Assembly (NCBI GenBank): GCA_001464665.1 | Contig: LNDP01000014.1 | Coordinates: 1-64,000 of the forward strand | Source: Acidobacteria bacterium Ga0074141 | Lineage (GTDB): Bacteria; Acidobacteriota; Blastocatellia; Pyrinomonadales; Pyrinomonadaceae | Length of the DNA stretch: 64,000 bases | Direction: 5' to 3' | Part shown: positions 7,906 to 17,002 of the stretch, one piece after another | Numbering within the stretch: the first letter of the stretch is position 1 | How the letters are laid out: the number at the start of each line of letters is the position of its first letter | Translations under genes and position numbers: made by a program | Notes under the pieces: model-generated | The model's database searches: none | Told to the model about the DNA's origin: nothing | Seen by the model: only the letters and a program-made list of their open reading frames with translations

Positions 7906-9624
7906 ATGCCAGTAGAAACAAACACCACCGACGATCCAACATTCGAACCGCCCGTTGACGAGGCTCCGGCCGATGCCGCGCAAGATGACGCAGACTCCGG
8001 CCAAGCTGACGCTGATGAGCAAGCTGACGCAGGCCCTACGGATTCTGACGCCGATCAGCCCGCGGAAGCCGATCAGGCCGCGGAAGCGCCCGCTCTCAGC
8101 GACGAGCAGCTGATGAAACTGACGAACGACGACGTTCAGTTCATCATCAACAACCAAGGCAAGCTGCCGGCACATATCTCGATCAACGCGGCCGGCGAGC
8201 TGGTCGTCGGCGACAAGGACGAGCCCGCGGCCGAACCGGAGGGGAAGGACGAGCCCGCGGCCGATGATGCGGCCGATGCCGACGATGACATCGAGCGCCT
8301 GGTCAATGAATTTCAGTTCACCGACAACGCGGATCCCGACCTTCGTGCCGCCGAGGAAGCCAAATACCTCGACATGGTCGAATTGGCGGAGCCGGTCAAG
8401 AAGATGCTGGAGTACCGCGAGGAGAAACTCAAGGAGCTCCGGGAAAAGGTCGAAGAGCTCGAGAATTCGCCTGCCAACGACAAGTACGCGGCCGAGCTTG
8501 CCGCGTCGCTCGACGAGTTGGTGAGCTTCGAGCGTGATCAATTCGGCGAGCTGACGCCCCGCACCGGTCCGCTTCGTGAGTATCTGCGGACGAACTTCCG
8601 CGATCAGTTGCCGTACCTGATCCGCGACCATCTGGCCGAGCCGAGCGCGGAGCATCCGGGCATGACGAACTTCCAAGCCATGCTCAAGACCTGGTTCGGT
8701 GCAAACGACGAGCAGATCGTCAATGTCGGCCGCTACCTGCTCCAGCAGGACCGGTACGCACTGCCCGAGCACGTGCCGGCCGGGATCGACGGCCGCGTTC
8801 GCGAAGCGTATCACCGCTCGCCCGATCGCGAGCGGATCGAACAAGCGGCCCGTGACCTGATCGACACCATCAACAACGAGTCGGCAACGCCGGAAGCACG
8901 CAGCCGGGCACAGGAGGAGCTGCGGCAGATCAACCAGAATCTCGCCGTGATCCAGGACGGCATAGACGCCAAGAATCGCGAACGGCAGGAAGCCCGGCAA
9001 GCCCCGATCCTCGCTCTGCAGAAACGGCAGGAACAAGCGTTCAACGAAACGCAGAAGCAGGCTGCCGGACTGCTCCGCGAATTCATCGACGACTACGTCA
9101 AGACCGTGGGCGAAATCGACCCGGCCGCCAATATCAATGGGCTCGCTCTCGGGAACGTGATCCGGAACGCTCTGTCGGACAACGATATCTACGCGCAAAT
9201 GACCCGTGATCAGCTCAAGAATGAGGGCATTCGCGTCAATTGGGAGCTGGCTGAAAAGCACATCGAAAACCTCCAAGAGCTCCACGAAAAACGCCTCCTC
9301 CAAATGGAAGCCAAGGCCCATGACCGCGTGATCTCCAAGACCAACTCCGAGATCGAACGGATCGTCCGCGAGCTCCGCGGGATGCACAAGGATTTTCTCG
9401 GCCAGGTATCACGAAAACAGGCCGAATCGCTTAGCAAGAAGATCGCCAAGACCGCCAACGACGCTGCTCAACGGGCGAAGGTGCCCGCGACGCGTGCTCG
9501 GCCGCAGACGCGGACCGATTACGAAACCACAGTCATGGACTTCAGCAAAATGGAACCCGAGGAAGTGAGCAGCCGGGTTGGTGAGCTTCGTGCGAAATTG
9601 AGGGCCGCGGGCTTTCAAACCTAA
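7906..9624 (+). CDS. Scaffolding / capsid assembly protein, 572 aa
   Basis: Very acidic, alanine-rich N-terminal 130 residues (Asp/Glu/Ala/Gln repeats) are followed by long charged helices (about 150-200 and 290-520) predicted to be coiled coils and by a basic C-terminal tail, the normal layout of phage scaffolds that bind the capsid protein through their C-terminus. It lies between portal and the major capsid protein, 42 bases ahead of the latter. No protease motif was seen. The call relies on composition and gene order. Confidence 0.65.
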   Translation: MPVETNTTDDPTFEPPVDEAPADAAQDDADSGQADADEQADAGPTDSDADQPAEADQAAEAPALSDEQLMKLTNDDVQFIINNQGKLPAHISINAAGELVVGDKDEPAAEPEGKDEPAADDAADADDDIERLVNEFQFTDNADPDLRAAEEAKYLDMVELAEPVKKMLEYREEKLKELREKVEELENSPANDKYAAELAASLDELVSFERDQFGELTPRTGPLREYLRTNFRDQLPYLIRDHLAEPSAEHPGMTNFQAMLKTWFGANDEQIVNVGRYLLQQDRYALPEHVPAGIDGRVREAYHRSPDRERIEQAARDLIDTINNESATPEARSRAQEELRQINQNLAVIQDGIDAKNRERQEARQAPILALQKRQEQAFNETQKQAAGLLREFIDDYVKTVGEIDPAANINGLALGNVIRNALSDNDIYAQMTRDQLKNEGIRVNWELAEKHIENLQELHEKRLLQMEAKAHDRVISKTNSEIERIVRELRGMHKDFLGQVSRKQAESLSKKIAKTANDAAQRAKVPATRARPQTRTDYETTVMDFSKMEPEEVSSRVGELRAKLRAAGFQT

Positions 9625-9665
9625 TTTTTATCAAGGGGGAAATTCAGACTTAAAGGAGCACTAAT

Positions 9666-11006
9666 ATGGCAAATCCGACTTTGTTGCAGAACTATTCGGC
9701 CGCAGTTAAGGCCGACATGCGCAATAAGATCATCCAGCAGAAGACGCAAAAGGCCGTCACATTAGCTACCTTCAAATCCGGTTCGGGTGCTCGCAACGAA
9801 TCGGGTGCGATGGTGGGGCTGGAGATCCCGTACAAGCGTGGCGTCACGTTTGGTGAAACCGCTTTGAACCCGCTTCGGCGTGTGACCTCGTTCGAACCGA
9901 TGGTCTCGCCGAAGACCGCGAAGATGTTCGTCGGCCTGACGTACTCAGGCTTTACGGTGGAATCTGAATGGTTCCACGAAAAGGACGCTGCTCGCAACAA
10001 GCTGCCCGAGGGCGAAAGCGACTTTCAGCGCGATGTCGTGCTGACCTACTATCAGCACCAGAATTGGTACTCGATCGGACCCGGCACCGGGATCATCGGC
10101 TACTTCACGACCAGCGGCGGCAGCGGCCTCCATTCGTTCGCGTTCGATAACACCGCTCGCGGACGTTCGAAGGGTTCGCTTCGTGTCGCCGTGTCGCCGG
10201 GAACGAGCTCTGAGGAGCGTGTGCTCTATCAGGCGGTCGACGAGGCGACCAACACGGTGACCGCGACGTTCTACGTCGTATCGAAGCCGTCGTCCGTGAC
10301 CGCTCAGGTCATCGTGCTTTCCGGTGCGATCACTGCCGGCAACGGTGTTGTTCGCTACGGACATTACAACCGCGTAATGTACGGGCTCGGCTACCACATC
10401 AACCACGTTCCGCGGACCTCGTACCAGGGTGCGGACACCACGGTCGACGACTTCCTGAACTCGATCGGCATCGATTGCGACGGCGGACCGATGACGGCAA
10501 CGCTGCTCGACAGCGGCAAGCTGGCCATGGAGGTCGAGGCGAACGATAGCACGGCGCATAAGAACAAAATGTTCCACATGACGCACGGCCATCACCGATC
10601 CCTCGCCGCCTACGGCTACGATCTTCGCACCTACAATGCCGAAAAGGGCGACGCCATGAAGTCTTTTGGCGTTCCGCGGTATTACGAGGACGAGGACTCG
10701 ATCTGGGCCCGCGACGAGGACATGGAAGACGCCTACCTCTACGGCCGTCACCGCTCCGACTATTGGGAGTATCGGCAGGCAGCGATCGATGAAGTTACGA
10801 ACGGAAAAGAGCAGTATCCGGGCGTCAACCTCGTTGGTTCGACCGAGCACTACCGCAATTGGGGTGAAGCGAAGAACATCGCATGGGACGCTCGCGGCGA
10901 AAAAGGCGACAACACCGGCAACGGTAAGCCGAACTCGTCGATCGTGTTCTATAACCTCGAAATTCCGGCGACGAATCAGGTTGCCCGAGGACGTTCACTC
11001 GTCTAA
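9666..11006 (+). CDS. Major capsid protein, 446 aa
   Basis: It forms the head shell. Evidence: the position directly after the scaffold, a strong ribosome site (AAAGGAG) matching the high expression needed, a length typical of HK97-fold capsid proteins, and a soluble alpha/beta composition that starts with a short helical N-arm. Residues about 165-230 are rich in small residues and strands and may be an inserted beta domain. An intrinsic terminator follows at 11020, which would raise capsid mRNA relative to the downstream tail genes. I did not identify a specific capsid subfamily. Confidence 0.75.
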   Translation: MANPTLLQNYSAAVKADMRNKIIQQKTQKAVTLATFKSGSGARNESGAMVGLEIPYKRGVTFGETALNPLRRVTSFEPMVSPKTAKMFVGLTYSGFTVESEWFHEKDAARNKLPEGESDFQRDVVLTYYQHQNWYSIGPGTGIIGYFTTSGGSGLHSFAFDNTARGRSKGSLRVAVSPGTSSEERVLYQAVDEATNTVTATFYVVSKPSSVTAQVIVLSGAITAGNGVVRYGHYNRVMYGLGYHINHVPRTSYQGADTTVDDFLNSIGIDCDGGPMTATLLDSGKLAMEVEANDSTAHKNKMFHMTHGHHRSLAAYGYDLRTYNAEKGDAMKSFGVPRYYEDEDSIWARDEDMEDAYLYGRHRSDYWEYRQAAIDEVTNGKEQYPGVNLVGSTEHYRNWGEAKNIAWDARGEKGDNTGNGKPNSSIVFYNLEIPATNQVARGRSLV

Positions 11007-11019
11007 TCCTCCACTGGAC

Positions 11020-11051
11020 GCAGGAGTACCCGATGGTGCTCCTGCATTTTT
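11020..11051 (+). terminator. Intrinsic terminator after the capsid gene
   Basis: GCAGGAGTACC and GGTGCTCCTGC form an 11-bp stem (one G-U pair) with a CGAT loop, followed by ATTTTTG. The next gene starts only 9 bases later, with no separate promoter evident, so readthrough or antitermination must supply the tail genes. Confidence 0.8.
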
Positions 11052-11060
11052 GAAATTCTT

Positions 11061-11915
11061 ATGACCGACGAAACGAAAATTCCTTTGGCGACAGAAGCAG
11101 TAACGGCGTTGAACGATCCGGACGCCTGGGTGCGTGATTCGCAGCCGGCTACCGGACCGCATGACGACCGCCTGCCCGACGTTCAACGGCAATTGGATCA
11201 GCTCGTCGGACTGACGCGTGACCTGAAAAGTATCGTCAAGATCGTCTGGAACGGCGATCAGCGATATTGGAAGCGTGTCTATCGCAAGTGGGACACCGAA
11301 GGCGAGCCGATGGGTGATTCCATCGGCCGCCCGGTCCTGCTTTACAAGACCATTCGGGATCCGCACGGCAACGTCGTCCGCGATTCATTTCCGCCTCGCT
11401 ACCTCGTGCTCACCCGGATCGAGCCCGAGCAGTACCACGACGAATGGGCAAAGGACGGCACGATCTACCATCCGCGATTCAGAAAGCGTATCCGGATCAA
11501 GCCGGCCGAACCGCCGAAGGATTGGTACATCTGGCTGATGACGGTCGCCGAGCACGACGGGCGATGCTGCTTTGAAGCTCAGCAGCAGGAACGCTCGTGT
11601 TTCGGTTCGTACGCGCCTCCGGCAGCGTGTTTGCCCGCGATCAAGGCGATGGTCGATGGGGCGAAGGAATCCGGGATCAAGACGAACCCGTTCGACTCGT
11701 CGGACGCTCTGACTCGTCGCCAGATCGACAACTCGATCAACAACTACAACATGCAGGCACTCAAAGATGCCGAGTTCACGCTGTCCATGGCAGCCTCAGA
11801 ATTCCCGCTCGCGTTCGCTACTCCGCAGGAGCTCGCCGGGGGCCTCAGCCTGGCCGAGATCCGGCGACGAGCAGCTGACCGGGCCAAGAGAAAGGTCGAA
11901 ACGTTCGACCGCTAA
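11061..11915 (+). CDS. Hypothetical virion-associated protein, 284 aa
   Basis: No family recognised. The middle (about 60-165) is basic and rich in Trp, Tyr and Arg, a central stretch has several cysteines, and the C-terminus is a charged amphipathic helix. It lies between the capsid gene and the connector genes, in one transcript with them, with an 8-base gap to the next gene. It could be a head-completion or internal protein; this is position only. A second possibility, a nucleic-acid-binding packaging accessory, would fit its basic central part. Confidence 0.55.
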   Translation: MTDETKIPLATEAVTALNDPDAWVRDSQPATGPHDDRLPDVQRQLDQLVGLTRDLKSIVKIVWNGDQRYWKRVYRKWDTEGEPMGDSIGRPVLLYKTIRDPHGNVVRDSFPPRYLVLTRIEPEQYHDEWAKDGTIYHPRFRKRIRIKPAEPPKDWYIWLMTVAEHDGRCCFEAQQQERSCFGSYAPPAACLPAIKAMVDGAKESGIKTNPFDSSDALTRRQIDNSINNYNMQALKDAEFTLSMAASEFPLAFATPQELAGGLSLAEIRRRAADRAKRKVETFDR

Positions 11916-11923
11916 GGAGAAAT

Positions 11924-13192
11924 ATGGAACCAACGATCGCAACAGCACCACAGACCGTGGATTATGATTTCGAAAGACCGGCCGTTCCGACAAAGACCAG
12001 CCGCTATGTCTTCTTTGCCGGCAACGTGATCCCGCCATCCGTCCGGGCCTTAACGCAGGCGTGGACGCGCGGCGGAGTGATCCGTGCCGAGTATGGCAGC
12101 CTCCGGCACAACGGCGGCTACATCCCGCAGTGCGAGATAACGCCCTGCCGCCCGTACATGGTCGCCGAGGACGTCAATCTCGTTCACGCCGAACGGCGCG
12201 GAGATAAGCAGGAAACCGCGATCCTCAACGTCAAGGGCCAGCGCACCGAGGTCGGCTACTACGTCGATGCCGATACCGGCGAACGGAAGTGGGATGGCCT
12301 GCTTCGGACGCTCCGCTATCCGGACCGGGAGATCATGACGCTCATCGGAAAGCAGGACGGCATCGTGGAAATGCCCGTCCAGAACGATGAGGAAATGATG
12401 GCCGCTCAGTTCTTCCTGTTCCCGAATTGGGACCGGATCAGCACTAACAGCCTGATCCTGCCGCCGACGCTGAATTCGCTTGAAGCGTACTTTCAGGAAC
12501 GACGCCAGGCGGCCACGACGCAGTTCGAAATGGACGTCGCCGAGGCTGCTCTGCGGAGCTGCCGCGACTTCCGTGTCTTTGGCAACGCGGTCATTGCCCG
12601 AGCCAACGAGGCGTTCGAAATGCACAAGACCAAGGGCCTTTCGTATCGCTACGGCCAGACCGCAGAGATCATGTTCGCGTTCCTCGAAGTTCCGCGGCTC
12701 GACATCGTCAACCAGCAGCAGGCCCAGATGATGGACAAGCTGACCAAGGCACTGACGACGCTCGCCGAAACGCAGTCGGTCATGGCGTCGAACCAGATCG
12801 CAGGCAGTTCTCCGGCACCTGCTGCGGCAGCCCCGAACGTCGACGCTCCGGCCATCAAGCCGGAAGCGCTTGAGATCGCGTCAATGCTGTCCAGCTTGAA
12901 GCCCGAGGATCTGGCTGCAATTCGCTCTGTGATCGACGTAAACCGCTCGACGGCTACCGAACTACCCGTCGAGGGCGAAAACGAGCAGGAAAGCCCCATT
13001 CCGCCTAAAACAGCAGGCATTAAAACGCCGCTGCCACTGGCCGGTGACGTTGTTCGCGTCGGTGAGCGGACCGGCAAGATCGCAAAGATGCTCGCCGGCA
13101 TCGCAGCCGGAAAGGGCAAGGTGCTTTTCGACGGCGACGAGAACCCGGAAACGGTCGATTTCACCAAGGTCGAGTTTGAGGTTGTGAACTAA
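11924..13192 (+). CDS. Hypothetical structural protein, 422 aa
   Basis: A good ribosome site (AAGGAG) precedes the ATG. The N-terminal 230 residues form a mixed alpha/beta domain. Residues about 265-300 are a helical glutamine/methionine-rich coiled coil, 295-320 an alanine/proline linker, and the last 50 residues look like a small SH3-like barrel (a short beta repeat with VRVGERTGKI and VLFDGDE). The stop overlaps the next start (TAATG), indicating coupling. No known family. It may be a head-tail joining or head-fibre protein. Confidence 0.5.
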   Translation: MEPTIATAPQTVDYDFERPAVPTKTSRYVFFAGNVIPPSVRALTQAWTRGGVIRAEYGSLRHNGGYIPQCEITPCRPYMVAEDVNLVHAERRGDKQETAILNVKGQRTEVGYYVDADTGERKWDGLLRTLRYPDREIMTLIGKQDGIVEMPVQNDEEMMAAQFFLFPNWDRISTNSLILPPTLNSLEAYFQERRQAATTQFEMDVAEAALRSCRDFRVFGNAVIARANEAFEMHKTKGLSYRYGQTAEIMFAFLEVPRLDIVNQQQAQMMDKLTKALTTLAETQSVMASNQIAGSSPAPAAAAPNVDAPAIKPEALEIASMLSSLKPEDLAAIRSVIDVNRSTATELPVEGENEQESPIPPKTAGIKTPLPLAGDVVRVGERTGKIAKMLAGIAAGKGKVLFDGDENPETVDFTKVEFEVVN

Positions 13193-13956
13193 TGCTGACA
13201 CGCGGCGAAGAGTTTCAGGAAGTGAGGCGGCTTTTGGGATTTCCGAAGTTCCAAAAGCCCAGCCCCGACGAGATCTTCTCGGGGCTCTTCGCCGCGGAGC
13301 AGTACATCCGCAACGCAATGACCAATTCGCGTCGTGAGTGGACGCTCAACCGGGCAACCATTACCACGGTCGCGGACCAGGCGGAATATCAGGTCGTGCC
13401 GGCAGATGTCAACGGACGGCCGGGAATGCCTCCGGGCAAGCCATGGAACATCTATCACGTGCTTGAGAACGGGCAGATCCTGCCGATCCCGTGGACCGAT
13501 GTCGTCAACGAAATGAGCAACCAGCATTACGAGTTCGTTGTTCTGCCGCCGACGATCAACGTCAATCCCGGCTATTACAACCTCTCGGCGCAGAAGGCAG
13601 CCTTCTTTCGTCAGGATTCGCAGCTGTGGGTGCGTCTGTTCCCGATCCCGGATACGGCAGATACCGAGTACGTGATCCAGTACATCACGGGGCGTTCGGA
13701 TTACGGGCTTTACGATTGGAACGATCGCCCGGAATCGTTCGAGTACACGACGCTGAAGACCGTAATGGCCGCAATGCGGGTTGTTGGGAACAGCGAGTGG
13801 GAAGGCCACTCGCTCGAACAAACCCTTCGCCGTCGCAGCGATCTGCGGGCAGACCTCGCGAATCAATTCACGCTGTTCAGGGAACAGTTCGAAAGCCATA
13901 TCGGCAATCTGCAGAATGAACCGGTTTCAGATACCGGCTATTGGTGGGAGATCTAA
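13192..13956 (+). CDS. Putative head-tail adaptor (tail tubular A-like), 254 aa
   Basis: A helical N-terminal half followed by strands, length 254, position after the capsid genes and before a protein of about 800 aa: the same arrangement as the adaptor and nozzle proteins gp11 and gp12 of T7-type phages. No diagnostic motif is visible, so the name is based on synteny and size. It is translationally coupled to the upstream gene, and the next gene starts two bases after its stop. Confidence 0.4.
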   Translation: MLTRGEEFQEVRRLLGFPKFQKPSPDEIFSGLFAAEQYIRNAMTNSRREWTLNRATITTVADQAEYQVVPADVNGRPGMPPGKPWNIYHVLENGQILPIPWTDVVNEMSNQHYEFVVLPPTINVNPGYYNLSAQKAAFFRQDSQLWVRLFPIPDTADTEYVIQYITGRSDYGLYDWNDRPESFEYTTLKTVMAAMRVVGNSEWEGHSLEQTLRRRSDLRADLANQFTLFREQFESHIGNLQNEPVSDTGYWWEI

Positions 13957-13957
13957 C

Positions 13958-14356
13958 ATGGGAGCAATTCATTCAAGAGTTTCGCACGAGGCCAAACGGC
14001 TGCGGCAAGTGACGGGAGCGACCAACAACGTCCTGGTCGTGCCGTACGTCGAGGTAATTCCGGTCAACGGCTATACCGAATCCGTTGGCCTCGCCAACAC
14101 GATCATGGACATCGAGATCCGTAACGTCGGCGGAGCTCCTTCGGGCGGAGCGGTGAGCGTGCTGATCGAGTCACATACGAATCAGGCATTCCCGACCACT
14201 CCGCGCACGCTGGCGACCGTAGCCTTTGCCTCTATTCCCGATGACACATCGGTCATGGTCGAGGACGTCGCGGACGGCAAAAGCTACATTCGCGTCAGCA
14301 ACACTTCGGACGTCGAGATCGAGGTCCGTTATTGGAGAAAGCCGGATAGGATCTGA
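13958..14356 (+). CDS. Small beta-rich connector or neck protein, 132 aa
   Basis: The start is taken at the ATG two bases after the preceding stop. Longer in-frame starts would run deep into the adaptor gene. The protein has a basic N-terminus, then alternating strands of about 8 residues with many Val, Ile and Thr, as in a beta-sandwich. Its stop overlaps the next start (TGATG). Such small proteins in a connector cluster often complete the head-tail joint. No family recognised. Confidence 0.55.
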   Translation: MGAIHSRVSHEAKRLRQVTGATNNVLVVPYVEVIPVNGYTESVGLANTIMDIEIRNVGGAPSGGAVSVLIESHTNQAFPTTPRTLATVAFASIPDDTSVMVEDVADGKSYIRVSNTSDVEIEVRYWRKPDRI

Positions 14357-15384
14357 TGCCATACCCTTATCAGGACATAGCTAAGTTCGTCGCTCTCCGC
14401 ACTCGTCAGATCGAGGGCGGGGATGAGGCTGCTCGGCGTGCCGCGTTCGAGGCCGTCAGCATCGACACCGAGCTTGATGGTGCCGATATTCCGTGGGGAT
14501 CACTCAAGCGGGACATCATCGCCGTCGCCACAGAGCTCGCGAACGCGATCGCCAACTCCAACAATCCGCAGTTCCGCCGAGCATTGCAGTCCGAAAGCCT
14601 TAGCGTAGCAAGTCCGGGGCTAGTGCCGCTGAACGATGCCGCAGGCGTTCGTTTCATCGGCAGCTTCGACGCGATCTACGATGCGACGGACGGTAAGGCG
14701 TTGACCGAGCAGCCGTTTCGCGTCGTCAGCCGGCGCATCGAAAACGCCGGAGCGTTCTACAAGATCCCGGCGTACTACTACGCGATGCTCGGGTCGAGGA
14801 TCTATCACACGCGGCCGAACGTAAGATTTCGCGGATGTGCCTGGGACGTCGACCAGCAATCGACCTTGTTCGATACTGTCGGCACCGTGCCGGCAACGCG
14901 GACATTCAATGCCGGCAACGTCGATACGGCGACCGATCAGATCGACATTACCGCTCACCCGTTCTATACCGGCCTTCGGGTTCAACTCACGACCGATGGG
15001 ACGCTGCCTGCTCCGCTGACGCCGGGGCAGTTCGTATTCATCATCGTCGAGGATGTCGACAATATCGCGTTCGCGAACACCTATACCGATGCGCTTTTAA
15101 ACAACCGCATCAACCTGACGACCGCGGGGTCCGGGACGCACACAGTTACGCCGCAGGAAGCATCCGTTGGAGGGCTTTGCCCGCTTCCTGACGCATTGAA
15201 GGTCTTGCACGCGTGCAAGGTGTTGGCCCGTCAACCACAGGAGGATTGGCTGGCCAACGAGGGCGGCTACTACCAAGGGATCGCCGATCGGCTAGAAGCC
15301 GACGTGATCGCTGGTCGTGCCGAGCTTAAAACGCTACCGGCGATGCCGCTGAATACGGTCAATGCCGATCCGATCAAAGGCTAA
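14356..15384 (+). CDS. Hypothetical connector/tail protein with beta insertion, 342 aa
   Basis: Helical ends (about 1-75 and 285-340) enclose a beta-rich middle (about 180-280) that contains a threonine/glycine-rich segment resembling an immunoglobulin-like phage surface domain. A small helical core with a surface beta domain is common in neck and decoration proteins. Coupled to the upstream gene by TGATG. Function not determined. Confidence 0.5.
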   Translation: MPYPYQDIAKFVALRTRQIEGGDEAARRAAFEAVSIDTELDGADIPWGSLKRDIIAVATELANAIANSNNPQFRRALQSESLSVASPGLVPLNDAAGVRFIGSFDAIYDATDGKALTEQPFRVVSRRIENAGAFYKIPAYYYAMLGSRIYHTRPNVRFRGCAWDVDQQSTLFDTVGTVPATRTFNAGNVDTATDQIDITAHPFYTGLRVQLTTDGTLPAPLTPGQFVFIIVEDVDNIAFANTYTDALLNNRINLTTAGSGTHTVTPQEASVGGLCPLPDALKVLHACKVLARQPQEDWLANEGGYYQGIADRLEADVIAGRAELKTLPAMPLNTVNADPIKG

Positions 15385-15410
15385 ATTTCAATAATTCAAG
15401 GAGCAATCTT

Positions 15411-15965
15411 ATGACTGAAGCAAGAAAAAGAGCAGATTTTATAGAGCCGACGAGCGTCGGCATCGGCGTCAAAGCAGACAGCGACCTCATCGTGGACGAG
15501 CAAAAAGGCCTCATCCATCGGACGCTGATCAATCTCGTTGACGAGGAGATCGCGATCATCGACACAGGCGGTGCGAACGGCGGCTACGGTTCGAAAAAGC
15601 TGATGGACCTGCCGAAGGGCAACATCCTATTCCTCGGAGCCACGACTCGCCTGACCAGCATCGTCGCGGCTGCCGGTATCGGAGTGACCGCAGCCGTCAA
15701 GCACTCGGTCGGTTCGGCCGCAGAAGCCACGAACGATACGCTTGATTCGGTGCAGGCCAACATCGTGCCTTCGACCAGCATCACGCTGGCCGCGAGTGCC
15801 GGTTCGGGCGGCGGGGCGAGCACCGGACAAACGGTCGTTGATGGCCGGTCATCGGCAGCCGATATCGTCCTCAACTTCGGTGTCGCCGATGCTGGCATCA
15901 GCGCGAACAGCTCGGTGACCGTCAGCGGCCAGGTCGAAGTGTTCTGGCTCAATCTTGGAGCATAA
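15411..15965 (+). CDS. Putative capsid decoration or head-fibre protein, 184 aa
   Basis: A good ribosome site (AAGGAG) precedes the ATG. Residues 1-65 are a compact mixed domain. The rest is Ala/Ser/Thr/Gly/Val-rich beta sequence without charged clusters, with a glycine-rich turn (about 133-140), typical of exposed virion beta-sandwich domains. The stop overlaps the next start (TAATG). Decoration protein is an inference. A minor tail component would fit as well. Confidence 0.5.
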   Translation: MTEARKRADFIEPTSVGIGVKADSDLIVDEQKGLIHRTLINLVDEEIAIIDTGGANGGYGSKKLMDLPKGNILFLGATTRLTSIVAAAGIGVTAAVKHSVGSAAEATNDTLDSVQANIVPSTSITLAASAGSGGGASTGQTVVDGRSSAADIVLNFGVADAGISANSSVTVSGQVEVFWLNLGA

Positions 15966-17002
15966 TGGCAACACTAACTGAAATCATTGCCCGCGCCGAA
16001 CAGCTTGCTGTTGGGCGCGGCATTGATCCCCATCAAAGCCAGCTGATCGATTCGGAAATGACCGCCGAGACGATCATGCCGCACGCTCTCCGATACGTGA
16101 TCCGAAAGCAGATCGCGGAGGAGCCGGGTGCGCTCAACAACCTCGTCCGTGAACAGTTCATCGACCTCACCAACGGTGAGGGCGTTCTCGATGAGACGTT
16201 CATGCGGGAATATCTCGATTCTTCGTACATCACCGGCAAGCCTTATGCGTCACTCGTGCCGTACACGGATTTCGACCGCCAGCGGTACGACAATCTGATC
16301 TGTTACTACACGGCGAGCGGGCTCAAGTTCCGGACGAGCTGCGGCGCTGACGATCCCACGGAAACCCCGGTCCCGAATAATGGTGAGATGGACGCGACCG
16401 CAGACTTTACGGTCATGATCGCCCCATCGGCGAACTTCTCGGTCGATAACAAGGACAATCGGTTGCAGATCACGGATGGGACAACGCTCGTGTTCGACGG
16501 GTTCGTTGACGATGCCAACTCGGCGACGGAGCTGGAGCTGCGGGGCCGCAATCTGGCGACGACATCGGCCGGAAATGCGATCATCTGGAGCCAGGTCGAT
16601 TACATCACGCTCCGCGAACATGACGCCACGGTCACGACGACGGCGTTCTCGAACGTGGTCAACGTCACCAACGGCCGCTTTACCAGCCGCGACATCGGAC
16701 GGCGATACACCATCACGGATAATACCGGCGCGATCGTCGTCGATGCGATCATCACGGCGGTCAACTCGCTGACACAGATCGAACTTGGGGCAAAGGTCCT
16801 GGCTGCCGGCAGCAACCTGCATGGATCGGTCCGTGGCCTCGGTGTGTACCTGAACATTCCGTCGTTCCCGTCGACCGACCTCGACGCGGACGAGGAGCTC
16901 GATATCTCGGAAAAGCTCGTTGACGATGTGGTCGTTACTATCGCTGCGGTACTGACCGGCGACATTCGCTTCGATCAGCTTTTGAATTACAAAATGCAAT
17001 GA
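15965..17002 (+). CDS. Hypothetical tail/connector structural protein, 345 aa
   Basis: Organised like the 342-aa protein two genes upstream: helical N-terminus (1-100), beta-rich middle (about 130-290) and an acidic helical C-terminus. The similarity is of layout, not of detectable sequence, though both are about 343 residues. It overlaps the next gene by 4 bases (ATGA), so the two proteins are coupled. No family recognised. Confidence 0.5.
   Translation: MATLTEIIARAEQLAVGRGIDPHQSQLIDSEMTAETIMPHALRYVIRKQIAEEPGALNNLVREQFIDLTNGEGVLDETFMREYLDSSYITGKPYASLVPYTDFDRQRYDNLICYYTASGLKFRTSCGADDPTETPVPNNGEMDATADFTVMIAPSANFSVDNKDNRLQITDGTTLVFDGFVDDANSATELELRGRNLATTSAGNAIIWSQVDYITLREHDATVTTTAFSNVVNVTNGRFTSRDIGRRYTITDNTGAIVVDAIITAVNSLTQIELGAKVLAAGSNLHGSVRGLGVYLNIPSFPSTDLDADEELDISEKLVDDVVVTIAAVLTGDIRFDQLLNYKMQ

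Noticed and set aside
7885-9387. A 500-codon ORF on the minus strand opposite the scaffold gene.
   Set aside because: It is the mirror of the scaffold coding region (repeated Leu, Val, Asp and Arg from its acidic, Ala-rich codons), with no ribosome site. The + strand gene fits the operon.
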